A DNA stretch of 31,309 bases from a virus. This document shows, piece after piece, positions 5,591 through 14,185 of this stretch (its first letter is position 1; every line of letters starts with the position of its first letter). A model generated the notes under the pieces. That model saw only the letters and a program-made list of their open reading frames with translations. It made no database searches and was not told where the DNA came from. The stretch spans positions 1 through 31,309 of IMG/VR virus record IMGVR_UViG_3300030090_002125; one strand, given 5' to 3'. The translations under genes were made by a program, and so were the position numbers.

Positions 5591-7708
5591 GTGGCAGAGG
5601 CAGTAGTTAGACTAAGAGTTGATGCCAGTGGTGCTACTAGGGCATTAAACGGAGTACAATCTCAAACAAATAGGTTACAGTCCGCTTTTGGTGGCCTTAG
5701 AACTGCTATTGGTGGAATAGGTCTTACTCTTTTAGCCAGAAATGCAATAAAGACATCAGCAAATTTTGAAAAATTAAATGTCAGGCTAGGTTTATTAACG
5801 AAAGCATCTGGGACTTTTGCAAAGTCACAGGAATTAGCGGCACAAGCACAAAAAAGTTTTGGGTTGAGTGCAACTGAAGCTCTTGAAGGAATTACTGATA
5901 TAACAGCGAGATTACAGCCTCTGGGTGTTTCTGTTGATGATATAAAAACAACATTTTTTGGATTTAATACTGCTGCTAAGTTAGCTGGTGCATCTGCAAT
6001 AGAATCATCAAATGCATTTAGACAGTTAGCACAAGCGTTAGGTTCTGGACGATTACAAGGAGATGAATTTAGAAGTATATCTGAACAAATACCGACAATT
6101 CTAAAGCCAGTTGCAGACGAACTTGGGACGACTGTAGGAGAACTTAAAAAATTTAGTAGTGAAGGGAAAATAACCAGTGCTGTTGTTATAAGAGCATTGA
6201 AAAAAATTGAAAATGAAGGAGGCAAGTCTTTAGCAGAATTATTAAAAAATGACCCAACACAGGTATTTAAAAACTTATCAAACGAAACAGAAAATTTATC
6301 AAGAGCATTTGGTGATGCTTTAGCCCCTGCTATTTTACCTGTCATAAGAGGAATTACAGAAATTACTAGAAGAATTACAGATTTTATAAATTCTGGGGCT
6401 GGTAAAGTTTCTCTTACTTTTACTGGTATAGCCGTTGCAATTAAAAGCGTAACTGTTATTACACCTATACTTATTGGACAATTTGCAGCAATGTCAACAA
6501 CATTACAGGTTAATGCAGCTAATTCAATATTGGCATCTACTGGTCTAAAAGGTCTTGCTGCTTCATCTTTTTTAGCTGCTGGTGGAATAACAAAAGCAGC
6601 AATCGCTCTAAATCTTTTAAAAGTAGCTCTTATAAAAACTGGTATTGGTGCGGCAGTTGTTGTTTTAGGAACTTTAGCAGCAAAATTTATTGATAATAAA
6701 AAAGCAGCGAAAGAGTCTGCCGAAGCTGCAAAGGCATTTAATGAACAATTAGGAATAACAGTAGATGAAGGAGGTGAAGTGGCTGAAATAATTGCTGATA
6801 TAACAAAGAAACAAAGAGAATTAAATAAGGCAAGAATAAGACCAGCAACTGAAAGAAGGCTCAAAGATGAAATAAAAGAATTGGAGTTAAATAAACAAAT
6901 ATTAGAAGGTGAAAAAGATCGTATAAAGTTAGAAGCTGATATGAAAAAATTTAATGATAAGACGATTAAGTTACTTAAAGAACAAAATGCACTAGAACAA
7001 AAGCTTTCAGGAAAAAAAGAAGAACAAATAACTCTAGAAGACCAAATAAATGAAATAAAAAAAGAATATACTGGTGAAGATGCAGAGCAACTTATAGGCT
7101 TAACTAAAACTATAGATGAACTTAAGAAAAAGAATGAAGAATTAGATAAAAGCAAAAAAAAGGCAGAAGAATTAAAACAAAAATTTATGGATATCGGCGA
7201 AGAAATAGAAGGCAGTATTAAAAATAATTTAAGAGATGCTATTACTGGCGCACAATCATTTGGACAGGCAATGACGAATGTATTAAATAGAATTAGAGAT
7301 AAGATTATTGATAATCAGATAGATAAATTATTAGGAAATTTTGGAGAAAGTTTTGGAGCTAAACAAAATAAAGGCGGATTAGGTGGATTTTTAGGGAATA
7401 TTGCTGGCGGTTTATTAGGAGGACTGTTTAAAGCAAATGGTGGCCCTGTAAAAGCTGGCCAGCCCTATATAGTTGGAGAACGTCAACCTGAATTATTTGT
7501 TCCTCGCACATCTGGAACAATTTTACCTTCAGTTCCTACAGGTGGAGGTAACACAACAAATAATATGATCACCGTAAATGTAGATGCAACTGGTAGTTCT
7601 GTTCAAGGAAACGGATCAGAAGCTGATCAGTTGGGCGGTTTGATTGCTTCTGTAGTGCAGGCAACTATAATTGATGAACAAAGGTCTGGAGGTTTGTTAA
7701 ATAGATAA
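5591..7708 (+). CDS. Tape measure protein
   Basis: 705 residues starting at GTG 5591; the start gives 'MAEAVVRLRVDASGATRALNGVQ', the usual tape-measure N-terminus. Residues ~70-215 form the tape measure domain ('LSATEALEGIT...RLQPLG', 'LGSGRLQGDEFRSISEQIP', 'GKITSAVVIRALKKIE'). Then follow hydrophobic segments (~270-370) that could insert in the host membrane, a long charged coiled coil (~395-545), and a Gly/Asn-rich C-terminus with the 'KANGGPVKAGQPYIVGERQPELFVP' motif commonly found at tape-measure ends. At about 0.15 nm per residue the tail would be roughly 105 nm, an inference from known siphoviruses. It overlaps the next gene by one base. Confidence 0.9.
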   Translation: MAEAVVRLRVDASGATRALNGVQSQTNRLQSAFGGLRTAIGGIGLTLLARNAIKTSANFEKLNVRLGLLTKASGTFAKSQELAAQAQKSFGLSATEALEGITDITARLQPLGVSVDDIKTTFFGFNTAAKLAGASAIESSNAFRQLAQALGSGRLQGDEFRSISEQIPTILKPVADELGTTVGELKKFSSEGKITSAVVIRALKKIENEGGKSLAELLKNDPTQVFKNLSNETENLSRAFGDALAPAILPVIRGITEITRRITDFINSGAGKVSLTFTGIAVAIKSVTVITPILIGQFAAMSTTLQVNAANSILASTGLKGLAASSFLAAGGITKAAIALNLLKVALIKTGIGAAVVVLGTLAAKFIDNKKAAKESAEAAKAFNEQLGITVDEGGEVAEIIADITKKQRELNKARIRPATERRLKDEIKELELNKQILEGEKDRIKLEADMKKFNDKTIKLLKEQNALEQKLSGKKEEQITLEDQINEIKKEYTGEDAEQLIGLTKTIDELKKKNEELDKSKKKAEELKQKFMDIGEEIEGSIKNNLRDAITGAQSFGQAMTNVLNRIRDKIIDNQIDKLLGNFGESFGAKQNKGGLGGFLGNIAGGLLGGLFKANGGPVKAGQPYIVGERQPELFVPRTSGTILPSVPTGGGNTTNNMITVNVDATGSSVQGNGSEADQLGGLIASVVQATIIDEQRSGGLLNR

Positions 7709-8304
7709 TGGCTACATTTCCATCAATAACTCCCACTTATGGGATGAGAAAACAAAGCAAACCAAAAGTAAGAGTAACTTCTCTTGGTGATGGTTATGAG
7801 TTCAGGGCTTTATATGGCCTTCCATTATCTCAAGATCCTAAAGAATATGATCTTACTTTTAACGTGTCTGAAACTAATGCAGATGTCATAGAGGCATTTT
7901 TAAGAAGCAGGGTTGCAGATCAGGCAAGTTTTACATTTACTCCACCAGCAGAAGGGTTCAGTGCAAAGACAGGAACCTTTGTTCAATCAGATGGCTCTGG
8001 AAGTGCTGGGACTATAATTACTGTTACTTTCACAAATCATGGTGTGGCTATTGGCGATGTATTAACAGTTGATTTTAGTTCAGGGCCAACTGATGGGTCT
8101 TATGTTGTTGCCTCCTCTGCTGATGCAAATACCTTCACACTTACTTCTACTTCTGCGGATAGTGCATTAGTTACCGCTGCAACCAATGTTGATTTTACAC
8201 TTTCTGGGGCTGGTCAATATGTCTGTGATTCATGGACAAAAACTATACCTTATAACAACAGGGCTATAATAAATTGTTCTTTCCGTGAAGTGTTTGAACC
8301 ATAA
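7708..8304 (+). CDS. Distal tail protein, lambda gpM-like, with inserted beta domain
   Basis: 198 residues. Residues 1-85 ('FPSITPTYGMRKQSKPKVR', 'LGDGYEFRALYGL', 'YDLTFNVSETNADVIEAFLRSR') and 170-198 ('YVCDSWTKTIPYNNRAIINC') make up a gpM-like minor tail domain. Between them, residues ~101-166 form a separate beta-rich insert with 'NHGVAIGDVLTVDFSSG.TDGSYVVAS..DANTFTLTS'. The same insert type recurs in the next gene and in the J-like protein. gpM-like proteins sit where the tail tube meets the tip. TAATG overlaps join it to both neighbours. Confidence 0.75.
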   Translation: MATFPSITPTYGMRKQSKPKVRVTSLGDGYEFRALYGLPLSQDPKEYDLTFNVSETNADVIEAFLRSRVADQASFTFTPPAEGFSAKTGTFVQSDGSGSAGTIITVTFTNHGVAIGDVLTVDFSSGPTDGSYVVASSADANTFTLTSTSADSALVTAATNVDFTLSGAGQYVCDSWTKTIPYNNRAIINCSFREVFEP

Positions 8305-9125
8305 TGGCAGTACCTACAAGCTCACTTCAGGGATTAACAAATAAATCTATTATTGAGTTATATTCTGTTGAATTAAAACCTGACATTCATTATACAAAAT
8401 CTGCAAAAACAGGTGAATATTTACATTCAGGACAAACAATCACAATTACATTATCAAGTCATGGTTTGTCTGTTGGTTTAATTATTAGTCTTAATTTTAC
8501 AACAGGAAATAGTGTTGATGGAGTTTATACAATTCAGACAGTTCCAACTTCAGATACATTTACAGTTACTGCTACAACTTCGCTTTTTACTAATGGCGAT
8601 GTTTCCTTTAATGTAAATGCAACAATTACAAATCCTACTGTTTATTTATTTCATAGTGGTAATAATATGAAAGATAGCTTGGACATTATATGGCAAGGAA
8701 ATACTTATTCAAGGATGCCTGTAAAAGCTGATGGATTTAAATATTCTGGTAAAGGTAAATTACCAAGACCAACTTTGACTCTTTCTAATTTATTAGGAAC
8801 AATAACTTCAATACTACAACTTACAAATCAAATTACACCATTATCAGATTTGGCAGGGGCAAAAGTAACAAGGCGTAGAGCATTGAGTAAAGACCTTGAT
8901 GAAGAGAATTTTCCATCAAATGTAAATCCATATAAAAGTGGTTCAGTTGATCCTTCGGCAGAATTACCACGAGAAGTTTATTTTATTGAAAGAAAAACTG
9001 TTGAAAATAGAAACATTGTACAATTTGAACTTGTAAGTTCTTTTGATCTGTTTGGTGTATCAGCACCGAAAAAACTTGTAACAAAAGCTGACTTTCCTCA
9101 AGTTGGAACTTTTGTTAATTTTTAA
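8304..9125 (+). CDS. Minor tail tip protein, lambda gpL-like, without the Cys-rich end
   Basis: 273 residues. 'TNKSIIELYSVEL' at the start, 'W.GNTYSRMPVKADGF.YSGKGKLPRPTLTLSNL' and 'YFIERKTVENRNIVQFELVSSFDLFG' match gpL-type minor tail proteins. Residues ~44-106 are the same kind of 'SHGLSVG...DGVYTIQT' beta insert seen in the gene before. Lambda gpL ends in a domain with cysteines that bind an iron-sulphur cluster. Here the protein stops after the core and has no cysteine at all, so that domain is absent. It lies directly before the K-like gene. Confidence 0.75.
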   Translation: MAVPTSSLQGLTNKSIIELYSVELKPDIHYTKSAKTGEYLHSGQTITITLSSHGLSVGLIISLNFTTGNSVDGVYTIQTVPTSDTFTVTATTSLFTNGDVSFNVNATITNPTVYLFHSGNNMKDSLDIIWQGNTYSRMPVKADGFKYSGKGKLPRPTLTLSNLLGTITSILQLTNQITPLSDLAGAKVTRRRALSKDLDEENFPSNVNPYKSGSVDPSAELPREVYFIERKTVENRNIVQFELVSSFDLFGVSAPKKLVTKADFPQVGTFVNF

Positions 9126-9127
9126 TT

Positions 9128-9835
9128 ATGACTTGGAAAGAATCTTTTATAACATATGCAAAAAAAGAAGCACCAGCAGAAGCTTGCGGTTTGCTTGCAA
9201 TAATAAAAGGCAAAGAAACTTTTTGGCCTTGTAAAAATTTAGCAGAGGGAAAATTTGAATTTTTTATTCTTGACCCTGATGATTGGGCAGAATGTGAAGA
9301 TACAGGTGAAGTTATTGGGGTAATACATAGTCATCCTGTAGGGGCTGCAACACCTTCAGATACAGACAGGGCAGCCTGTGAACATCTTGGGTTTCCATAT
9401 TATATCTACAGTATTGAACACGATCATTGGGAGTCGTTTGAGCCTACAGGCTGGAAAGCACCTTCATTAATAGGTAGGAAATTTATCTGGGGAAAATATG
9501 ACTGTTGGAGTATAATTTCTGATTGGTTTTTAGAAACAAAAAATATTAAACTCAAAGAGTGGAAAAGACCAAAACGAATAAAAGATTTTATTGAAAATCC
9601 TTTGTTTGAAAAAGGTTTACCAATTACAGGATTTAAAAAACAACAAAATAATAAAAATATAAAAGTTGGTGATGTTTTACTTTTTCAATCTGTCACAGGT
9701 AATTTAGACCATGTTGCTGTCTATATTGGTGATAATATGATATTGAATCATAATATCAAAGCCTTGAGTTGTAGAGAATTTTTTGACCTAAGATATCAAC
9801 AGGCACTTAGAGGAGTTTATAGATATGCGTCTTAA
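9128..9835 (+). CDS. Tail tip peptidase, lambda gpK-like (JAB/Mov34 + NlpC/P60)
   Basis: 235 residues with two enzyme domains. Residues 1-100 are a JAB metalloprotease-like domain with Glu18, His67-Ser-His69-Pro, Ser77 and Asp80, the full zinc-site pattern. Residues 115-235 are an NlpC/P60 cysteine peptidase with Cys126 ('YDCWS') and His195 ('DHVAVYIG'), and a polar third residue near 207-209. gpK-like proteins are tail-tip components. The NlpC domain can cut peptidoglycan stem peptides during DNA entry, while the JAB domain may process a tail protein. Both active sites look intact. Confidence 0.88.
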   Translation: MTWKESFITYAKKEAPAEACGLLAIIKGKETFWPCKNLAEGKFEFFILDPDDWAECEDTGEVIGVIHSHPVGAATPSDTDRAACEHLGFPYYIYSIEHDHWESFEPTGWKAPSLIGRKFIWGKYDCWSIISDWFLETKNIKLKEWKRPKRIKDFIENPLFEKGLPITGFKKQQNNKNIKVGDVLLFQSVTGNLDHVAVYIGDNMILNHNIKALSCREFFDLRYQQALRGVYRYAS

Positions 9836-10421
9836 AAAAATAAAAGTTTATGGAAAATTAAGGCAATTTTTAGGAAGGCCATATTTTATGGCTGCGGTAA
9901 AATCACCACAACAGGCAATGAGTTTTTTGATCGCAAATTTTGAAGGTGTGCAAAAACATATGAATGATCAGATATATAAAATTAAAATGGGTGGCAGAAT
10001 TATTACTGAAGAATATCTTTCAATGTCTGGTCAAGGTGATATACAAATTATTCCAATAGCTGCTGGTGCTGTTCCTATAGTTGTCGGTGCTTTGGCTCTT
10101 GGTGCTAGTACTGCTGTTGGTGCTACTGTTTTAGGGTCTACATTATTAGCAACTGTTCTTTCTACAGGGTTAACAGTTCTTGGAACTTCAATGCTAATTG
10201 GTGGTGTTACAGACCTTTTATCACCACAAAATCCAACTGCTAATGATTCAAGTGTAAGTCAAATTGATCCAGCAATAAGAGGGTCATATTCGTTTAGTGG
10301 TATTCAAAACGTAAGTTCAAGTGGTGTCCCAATTCCTATAATTTATGGTCTTGTTTTTAGTGGCTCAATTATAATAAGTTCAGGAACAGATTCTACCCAA
10401 GTTGTTAAAAGTATAACCTGA
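9825..10421 (+). CDS. Tail tip assembly protein, lambda gpI-like
   Basis: 198 residues, start 11 bases inside the K-like gene. Residues 1-78 look like the ubiquitin-like N-terminal domain ('KIKVYGKLRQFLG', 'GDIQIIPI'). Residues ~79-131 are a long Gly/Ala/Val-rich hydrophobic stretch, and the C-terminus has 'SFSGIQNVSSSGVPIPIIYG', a motif shared by gpI proteins. gpI is needed for tail tip assembly and may not stay in the virion. The hydrophobic middle could be a membrane-active segment. Order K-I-J is conserved in lambda-like phages. Confidence 0.85.
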   Translation: MRLKKIKVYGKLRQFLGRPYFMAAVKSPQQAMSFLIANFEGVQKHMNDQIYKIKMGGRIITEEYLSMSGQGDIQIIPIAAGAVPIVVGALALGASTAVGATVLGSTLLATVLSTGLTVLGTSMLIGGVTDLLSPQNPTANDSSVSQIDPAIRGSYSFSGIQNVSSSGVPIPIIYGLVFSGSIIISSGTDSTQVVKSIT

Positions 10422-13400
10422 TGCCTAGATTAGTTGATGATCAATTATTTGGAACTGATAGAAAGGTAGTTGATCCTGACCTTATAGATGGTGGTCTGCG
10501 TAGTAAACAATTTGCAACCGTATTAGATTTGCTTGGGTACGGAGAAGTAGATTCAATATTAGATGCTGGTGGTACTGGTACTGATACTTTTAGAAAAAAT
10601 GTTTTTCTTGATGGCACACCATTACAAAATGCAAATGGTGAGGAAAATTTTTCTGATGTAGAAGTTTTTTTTAAAAATGGTGCATCAGATCAAACAGCTT
10701 TACAAGAAATAAATGTATTAGAAAATACTATTCCTGTTGGGGTGCAAGTAACAAATGCTTCTTCGGTAACAAGATCAATTACAGATACTACTGTTGATAA
10801 GGTAAGAATAACAATTCAAATTCCAAGCTTACAAAAATTTGAAGATAATGGAGATATCTTAGGAACCGAAGTAAAAATTTCAATAAGAATAACAGAAAAT
10901 GATGGCTCTATTCATAACCCCGTAGTAGAAAATCCGATAAATGGTAAAGCAACAAGTCCTTATGTAAAAGATTTTGAAATAAAGTTTGTCAAACCAATGA
11001 GTTTTCCTGTTTCTATAACTGTTATAAGAGATACCGCAGATAGTACAGATTCAACCTTACAAAACACCACAAACTGGCTTTCTTTTACTGAGATAAATTC
11101 AGACTCAAGAGCTTATCAAGGTTTTGCATATATTGGAATAAGGTTTAATGCACAGGAATTTCAAAGCTATCCCAAGCGGATGTATCGCATTAAGGGTACA
11201 AAAATCAAAGTGCCTAGCAATACAACTATTGATAGTGATAACGGAAGGGTTATTTATCCAGATGATTATGTTTTTGATGGTACTTTTAAAATAGACAAGG
11301 AATGGTGCTCTGATCCAGCATGGATTTTATATGACATCCTTACAACAGATAAAGGTTTTGGTGGGACAGATGGTGTGATTGATGCGGATACTTTAGATGT
11401 GTTTAGTTTTTATTCTGCAAGTGCTTATGCAAGTACTTTAATTACTGATCCAATTACAAACACAACAGAGCCAAGATTTAGCTGCAATGTAATTATTAAT
11501 CAGAAAAATGATGCCTATTCCCTAATCAATGATTTATGTTCTGTGATGAACGCGATGCCATTTTATAGCAATGGATCATTACAAATATCTCAGGACAGAC
11601 CAACTAATACCTCAACTAATACATCTGATCCTCAATACATTTTTAATAATTCAAACGTAACAGAAGAAGGGTTTACATATCAGGGTGTAGGACAGAGAAC
11701 AAAATATACAGAAGTGGAAGTTGCTTATTTTGACAATGATACGCAGACAATAGACTATGAACTAATTACAACTGATGAAATTACAGCATTATCAAATTCA
11801 AGTACAAAATTTGGTAAAACAAGAAAAACTTTAAAAGCTTTTGCCTGTACTTCCAGAGGTCAGGCAAATAGATTGGGACGTTGGTTTTTATACTCTAATT
11901 TAAAAGAATCAGAAGTTGTATCTTTTACAACAACGCTTGAAGCTGGTGTAATCGTAAGACCTTCAACAATTATTGCTATCGCAGATTCTTTAAGGGCAGG
12001 GGTAAGAAGAGGAGGGCGTATAAAATCTGTTACGGATACAACAACTATTGTTGTTGATGATGCAAACAATACTGATCTGACAATAGAAAACTCTGCTACA
12101 ATATCAGTTGTTTTATCTGATGGGTCAGTTGAATCAAGATCCATAAGCTCTATCAGTGGTACAACAATTACAGTTTCTTCTGCTTTTTCTTCTGCACCAT
12201 TAGCAAACAGTGTCTGGGCTATAGAAAATACTTCTGTGGAGTTTCAAATTTATCGTGTTGTTTCTATTGAAGAAAAAAATGACTCTGAATATACAATTAC
12301 AGCAGTTATTCACGATACAAATAAATATGCACAGGTAGAGGATACAACTGTTGCTGCCAACCCAAGAACAATAACAACCTTATTAAATGAAAAACCTTCT
12401 CCAAGTAACTTAACCGCAACAGAGCAGATTGTCGTATTAAACAACAGAGCAGTATCAAAAATATTTGTAGCATGGGAACCAGTACAAGGTGTAAAAGAAT
12501 ATTTATTAGAATTTCAATATGAAAATGACAACCCAGAAAGGTTAAGGGTTGCCAGACCTAGTTTTGAACTTTTTGAATCAAGATTAGGAACTTATACTTT
12601 TGCTGTAAAATCTGTTAATACATTAGGAAAATTAAGCAGTGGTACTTCAAATTTTACTTTTATTGCTGCTGGAAAAACAGCCTTACCAGTAGACCCTTCA
12701 AATTTAACTGTAGAACCAATTTCTGAACAATTTGTAAGACTAAGATTCACTCAATCTACAGATGTGGATGTTTTACATGGTGGTAACGTAATAGTCAGGC
12801 ATACTCCAGAAACAGGAACAAATGCTACTTTTTCAAACTCAACAGATATTATCCCAGCACTTTCAGGTAATATTTCTGAAACTCTTGTTCCAGCTTTAAC
12901 AGGAACTTATTTAATAAAATTTAAAGATGATGGTGGCAATCTTTCTGAAAATGCAGCAAAAATAATAGTCACACAACCAGATTCTCAACCTCAACAAATT
13001 ATTGTAACTGAAAGAGAGGATACTGATTCTCCACCATTTCAAGGTGAAAAAATTAATACATTTTATGATTCAACCTTAGATGGTTTAGTTTTACAGGGTA
13101 CAACTTTAATTGATGATATTACAGATTTTGATAATATAACAAACTTTGATTTTGCTGGTCATGGTGATATTACAACAGGGCCAATATCTTCAACAGGTTC
13201 TTATGAATTTCAAAATGTTGTTGATCTTGGTGGAAAATTTAACCTTATTTTAAAACGTAGATTTGTAACTTTTGGGGTTTTAGTTAATAGTTTATTTGAT
13301 TCTAGGACAGCAAATATTGACATATGGGATGATTTTGATGGTGATATTGCAGAAAATGTAAACGCAAAACTGCTAGTAGCGACAAGTGATTTAGACCCTG

Positions 13401-14038
13401 CTACTTCTGTCTCAGCTACTTACGAACAAAGCGGAACTACTATAACAATTTCCAAAACTTCTCATGGTTATTCTGTTGGAGATTTTGTTGTAATAGATTT
13501 TGCTTCTGGTGGTGCGACTGATGGAAATTATGAAATTAAAACAGTTACAACTAATGCTTTTACTGTTACATCATCTACAAGTGCAACAATCTCAAGCGGT
13601 ACATCCTGTTCATATGGAGCAAACTTTACACAATTTAATGTCTTTGCAAATGGTGAATATTCTGCCAGAGGTTTTAAATTTAAATGTGAATTAATATCTA
13701 ATGACCCTGCTCAAAATATTAATGTTTCTGAATTAGGATATGAAGCAAGTGTTAAACGTAGAACTGAAACTGTAAATACAGCGATTGCTTCTGGTACTTC
13801 TGCCAAAACTGTGACATTTACACATCCGTTTTTTACGGGTACTGGTTCATTGGGAGGTTCAACAACAGCATTTTTGCCAACAGTAGGAATTACTCTTGAA
13901 GGTGCAGTAACAGGTGACTATTTCAAGATCACAAGTGTAACAGGGACACAGTTTGTAATAGAGGTAAGAGATAGTAGTAATAATTTCAAAAACTTAAATT
14001 TTAAATATACTGCGGTTGGATTTGGACGAGGTAGTTAA
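10421..14038 (+). CDS. Tail tip / central fibre host-specificity protein, lambda gpJ-like
   Basis: 1205 residues, the largest gene here. The N-terminal ~640 residues show the gpJ hallmarks: 'GYGEVDSILDAGGTGTDTFRKNVFLDGTPLQNANG' near residue 40, 'YPKRMYRIKGTKIKVPSN' near 255, 'WILYDILTTDKGFG' near 300, and 'ACTSRGQANRLGRWFLYSNL' near 475. Residues ~660-752 form a fibronectin type III domain. Residues ~1003-1067 carry the 'SHGYSVGDFVVIDFASG.ATDGNYEIKT' insert also found in the M- and L-like proteins. The C-terminus is the likely receptor-contacting part. It starts in a TGATG overlap with the I-like gene. Confidence 0.9.
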   Translation: MPRLVDDQLFGTDRKVVDPDLIDGGLRSKQFATVLDLLGYGEVDSILDAGGTGTDTFRKNVFLDGTPLQNANGEENFSDVEVFFKNGASDQTALQEINVLENTIPVGVQVTNASSVTRSITDTTVDKVRITIQIPSLQKFEDNGDILGTEVKISIRITENDGSIHNPVVENPINGKATSPYVKDFEIKFVKPMSFPVSITVIRDTADSTDSTLQNTTNWLSFTEINSDSRAYQGFAYIGIRFNAQEFQSYPKRMYRIKGTKIKVPSNTTIDSDNGRVIYPDDYVFDGTFKIDKEWCSDPAWILYDILTTDKGFGGTDGVIDADTLDVFSFYSASAYASTLITDPITNTTEPRFSCNVIINQKNDAYSLINDLCSVMNAMPFYSNGSLQISQDRPTNTSTNTSDPQYIFNNSNVTEEGFTYQGVGQRTKYTEVEVAYFDNDTQTIDYELITTDEITALSNSSTKFGKTRKTLKAFACTSRGQANRLGRWFLYSNLKESEVVSFTTTLEAGVIVRPSTIIAIADSLRAGVRRGGRIKSVTDTTTIVVDDANNTDLTIENSATISVVLSDGSVESRSISSISGTTITVSSAFSSAPLANSVWAIENTSVEFQIYRVVSIEEKNDSEYTITAVIHDTNKYAQVEDTTVAANPRTITTLLNEKPSPSNLTATEQIVVLNNRAVSKIFVAWEPVQGVKEYLLEFQYENDNPERLRVARPSFELFESRLGTYTFAVKSVNTLGKLSSGTSNFTFIAAGKTALPVDPSNLTVEPISEQFVRLRFTQSTDVDVLHGGNVIVRHTPETGTNATFSNSTDIIPALSGNISETLVPALTGTYLIKFKDDGGNLSENAAKIIVTQPDSQPQQIIVTEREDTDSPPFQGEKINTFYDSTLDGLVLQGTTLIDDITDFDNITNFDFAGHGDITTGPISSTGSYEFQNVVDLGGKFNLILKRRFVTFGVLVNSLFDSRTANIDIWDDFDGDIAENVNAKLLVATSDLDPATSVSATYEQSGTTITISKTSHGYSVGDFVVIDFASGGATDGNYEIKTVTTNAFTVTSSTSATISSGTSCSYGANFTQFNVFANGEYSARGFKFKCELISNDPAQNINVSELGYEASVKRRTETVNTAIASGTSAKTVTFTHPFFTGTGSLGGSTTAFLPTVGITLEGAVTGDYFKITSVTGTQFVIEVRDSSNNFKNLNFKYTAVGFGRGS

Positions 14039-14053
14039 AAAGTAATTTTCAAT

Positions 14054-14082
14054 TTGGTAAATATAGAAAAAATGGGTATAAT
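14054..14082 (+). promoter_or_regulatory. Candidate sigma70-type promoter upstream of the tail fibre gene
   Basis: TATAAT at 14077-14082 is a perfect -10 box; 17 bases upstream TTGGTA (14054-14059) matches the -35 consensus at four of six positions. It lies in the 147-base gap between the J-like and fibre genes, the longest gap in the virion block. The region is very AT-rich, so chance matches are possible. Confidence 0.45.
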
Positions 14083-14121
14083 AAATTTAAATAATTGTTT
14101 ATTTTTTATTGTTATTACTTT

Positions 14122-14150
14122 TTGCTTGTAATTAACTATAAAAATATAAA
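14122..14150 (+). promoter_or_regulatory. Second candidate promoter upstream of the tail fibre gene
   Basis: TTGCTT (14122-14127), a 17-base spacer, then TATAAA (14145-14150), 35 bases before the ATG at 14186. Together with the site at 14054-14082 it suggests the fibre gene starts its own transcription unit. Weak evidence in AT-rich DNA. Confidence 0.3.
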
Positions 14151-14185
14151 TAAATAATCTTCAAATCCATTGGTATAACTGACAA

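Noticed and set aside
5662-7155. 497-codon open frame on the minus strand
   Set aside because: It lies wholly antisense to the tape measure gene, is low-complexity in Ser, Phe and Leu as expected from reading coiled-coil Lys/Glu codons backwards, and has no plausible domain.
13500-13694. 64-codon plus-strand frame inside the J-like gene
   Set aside because: It is out of frame with a strong, conserved coding region and its product is a low-complexity run of Leu, Gln and Met.
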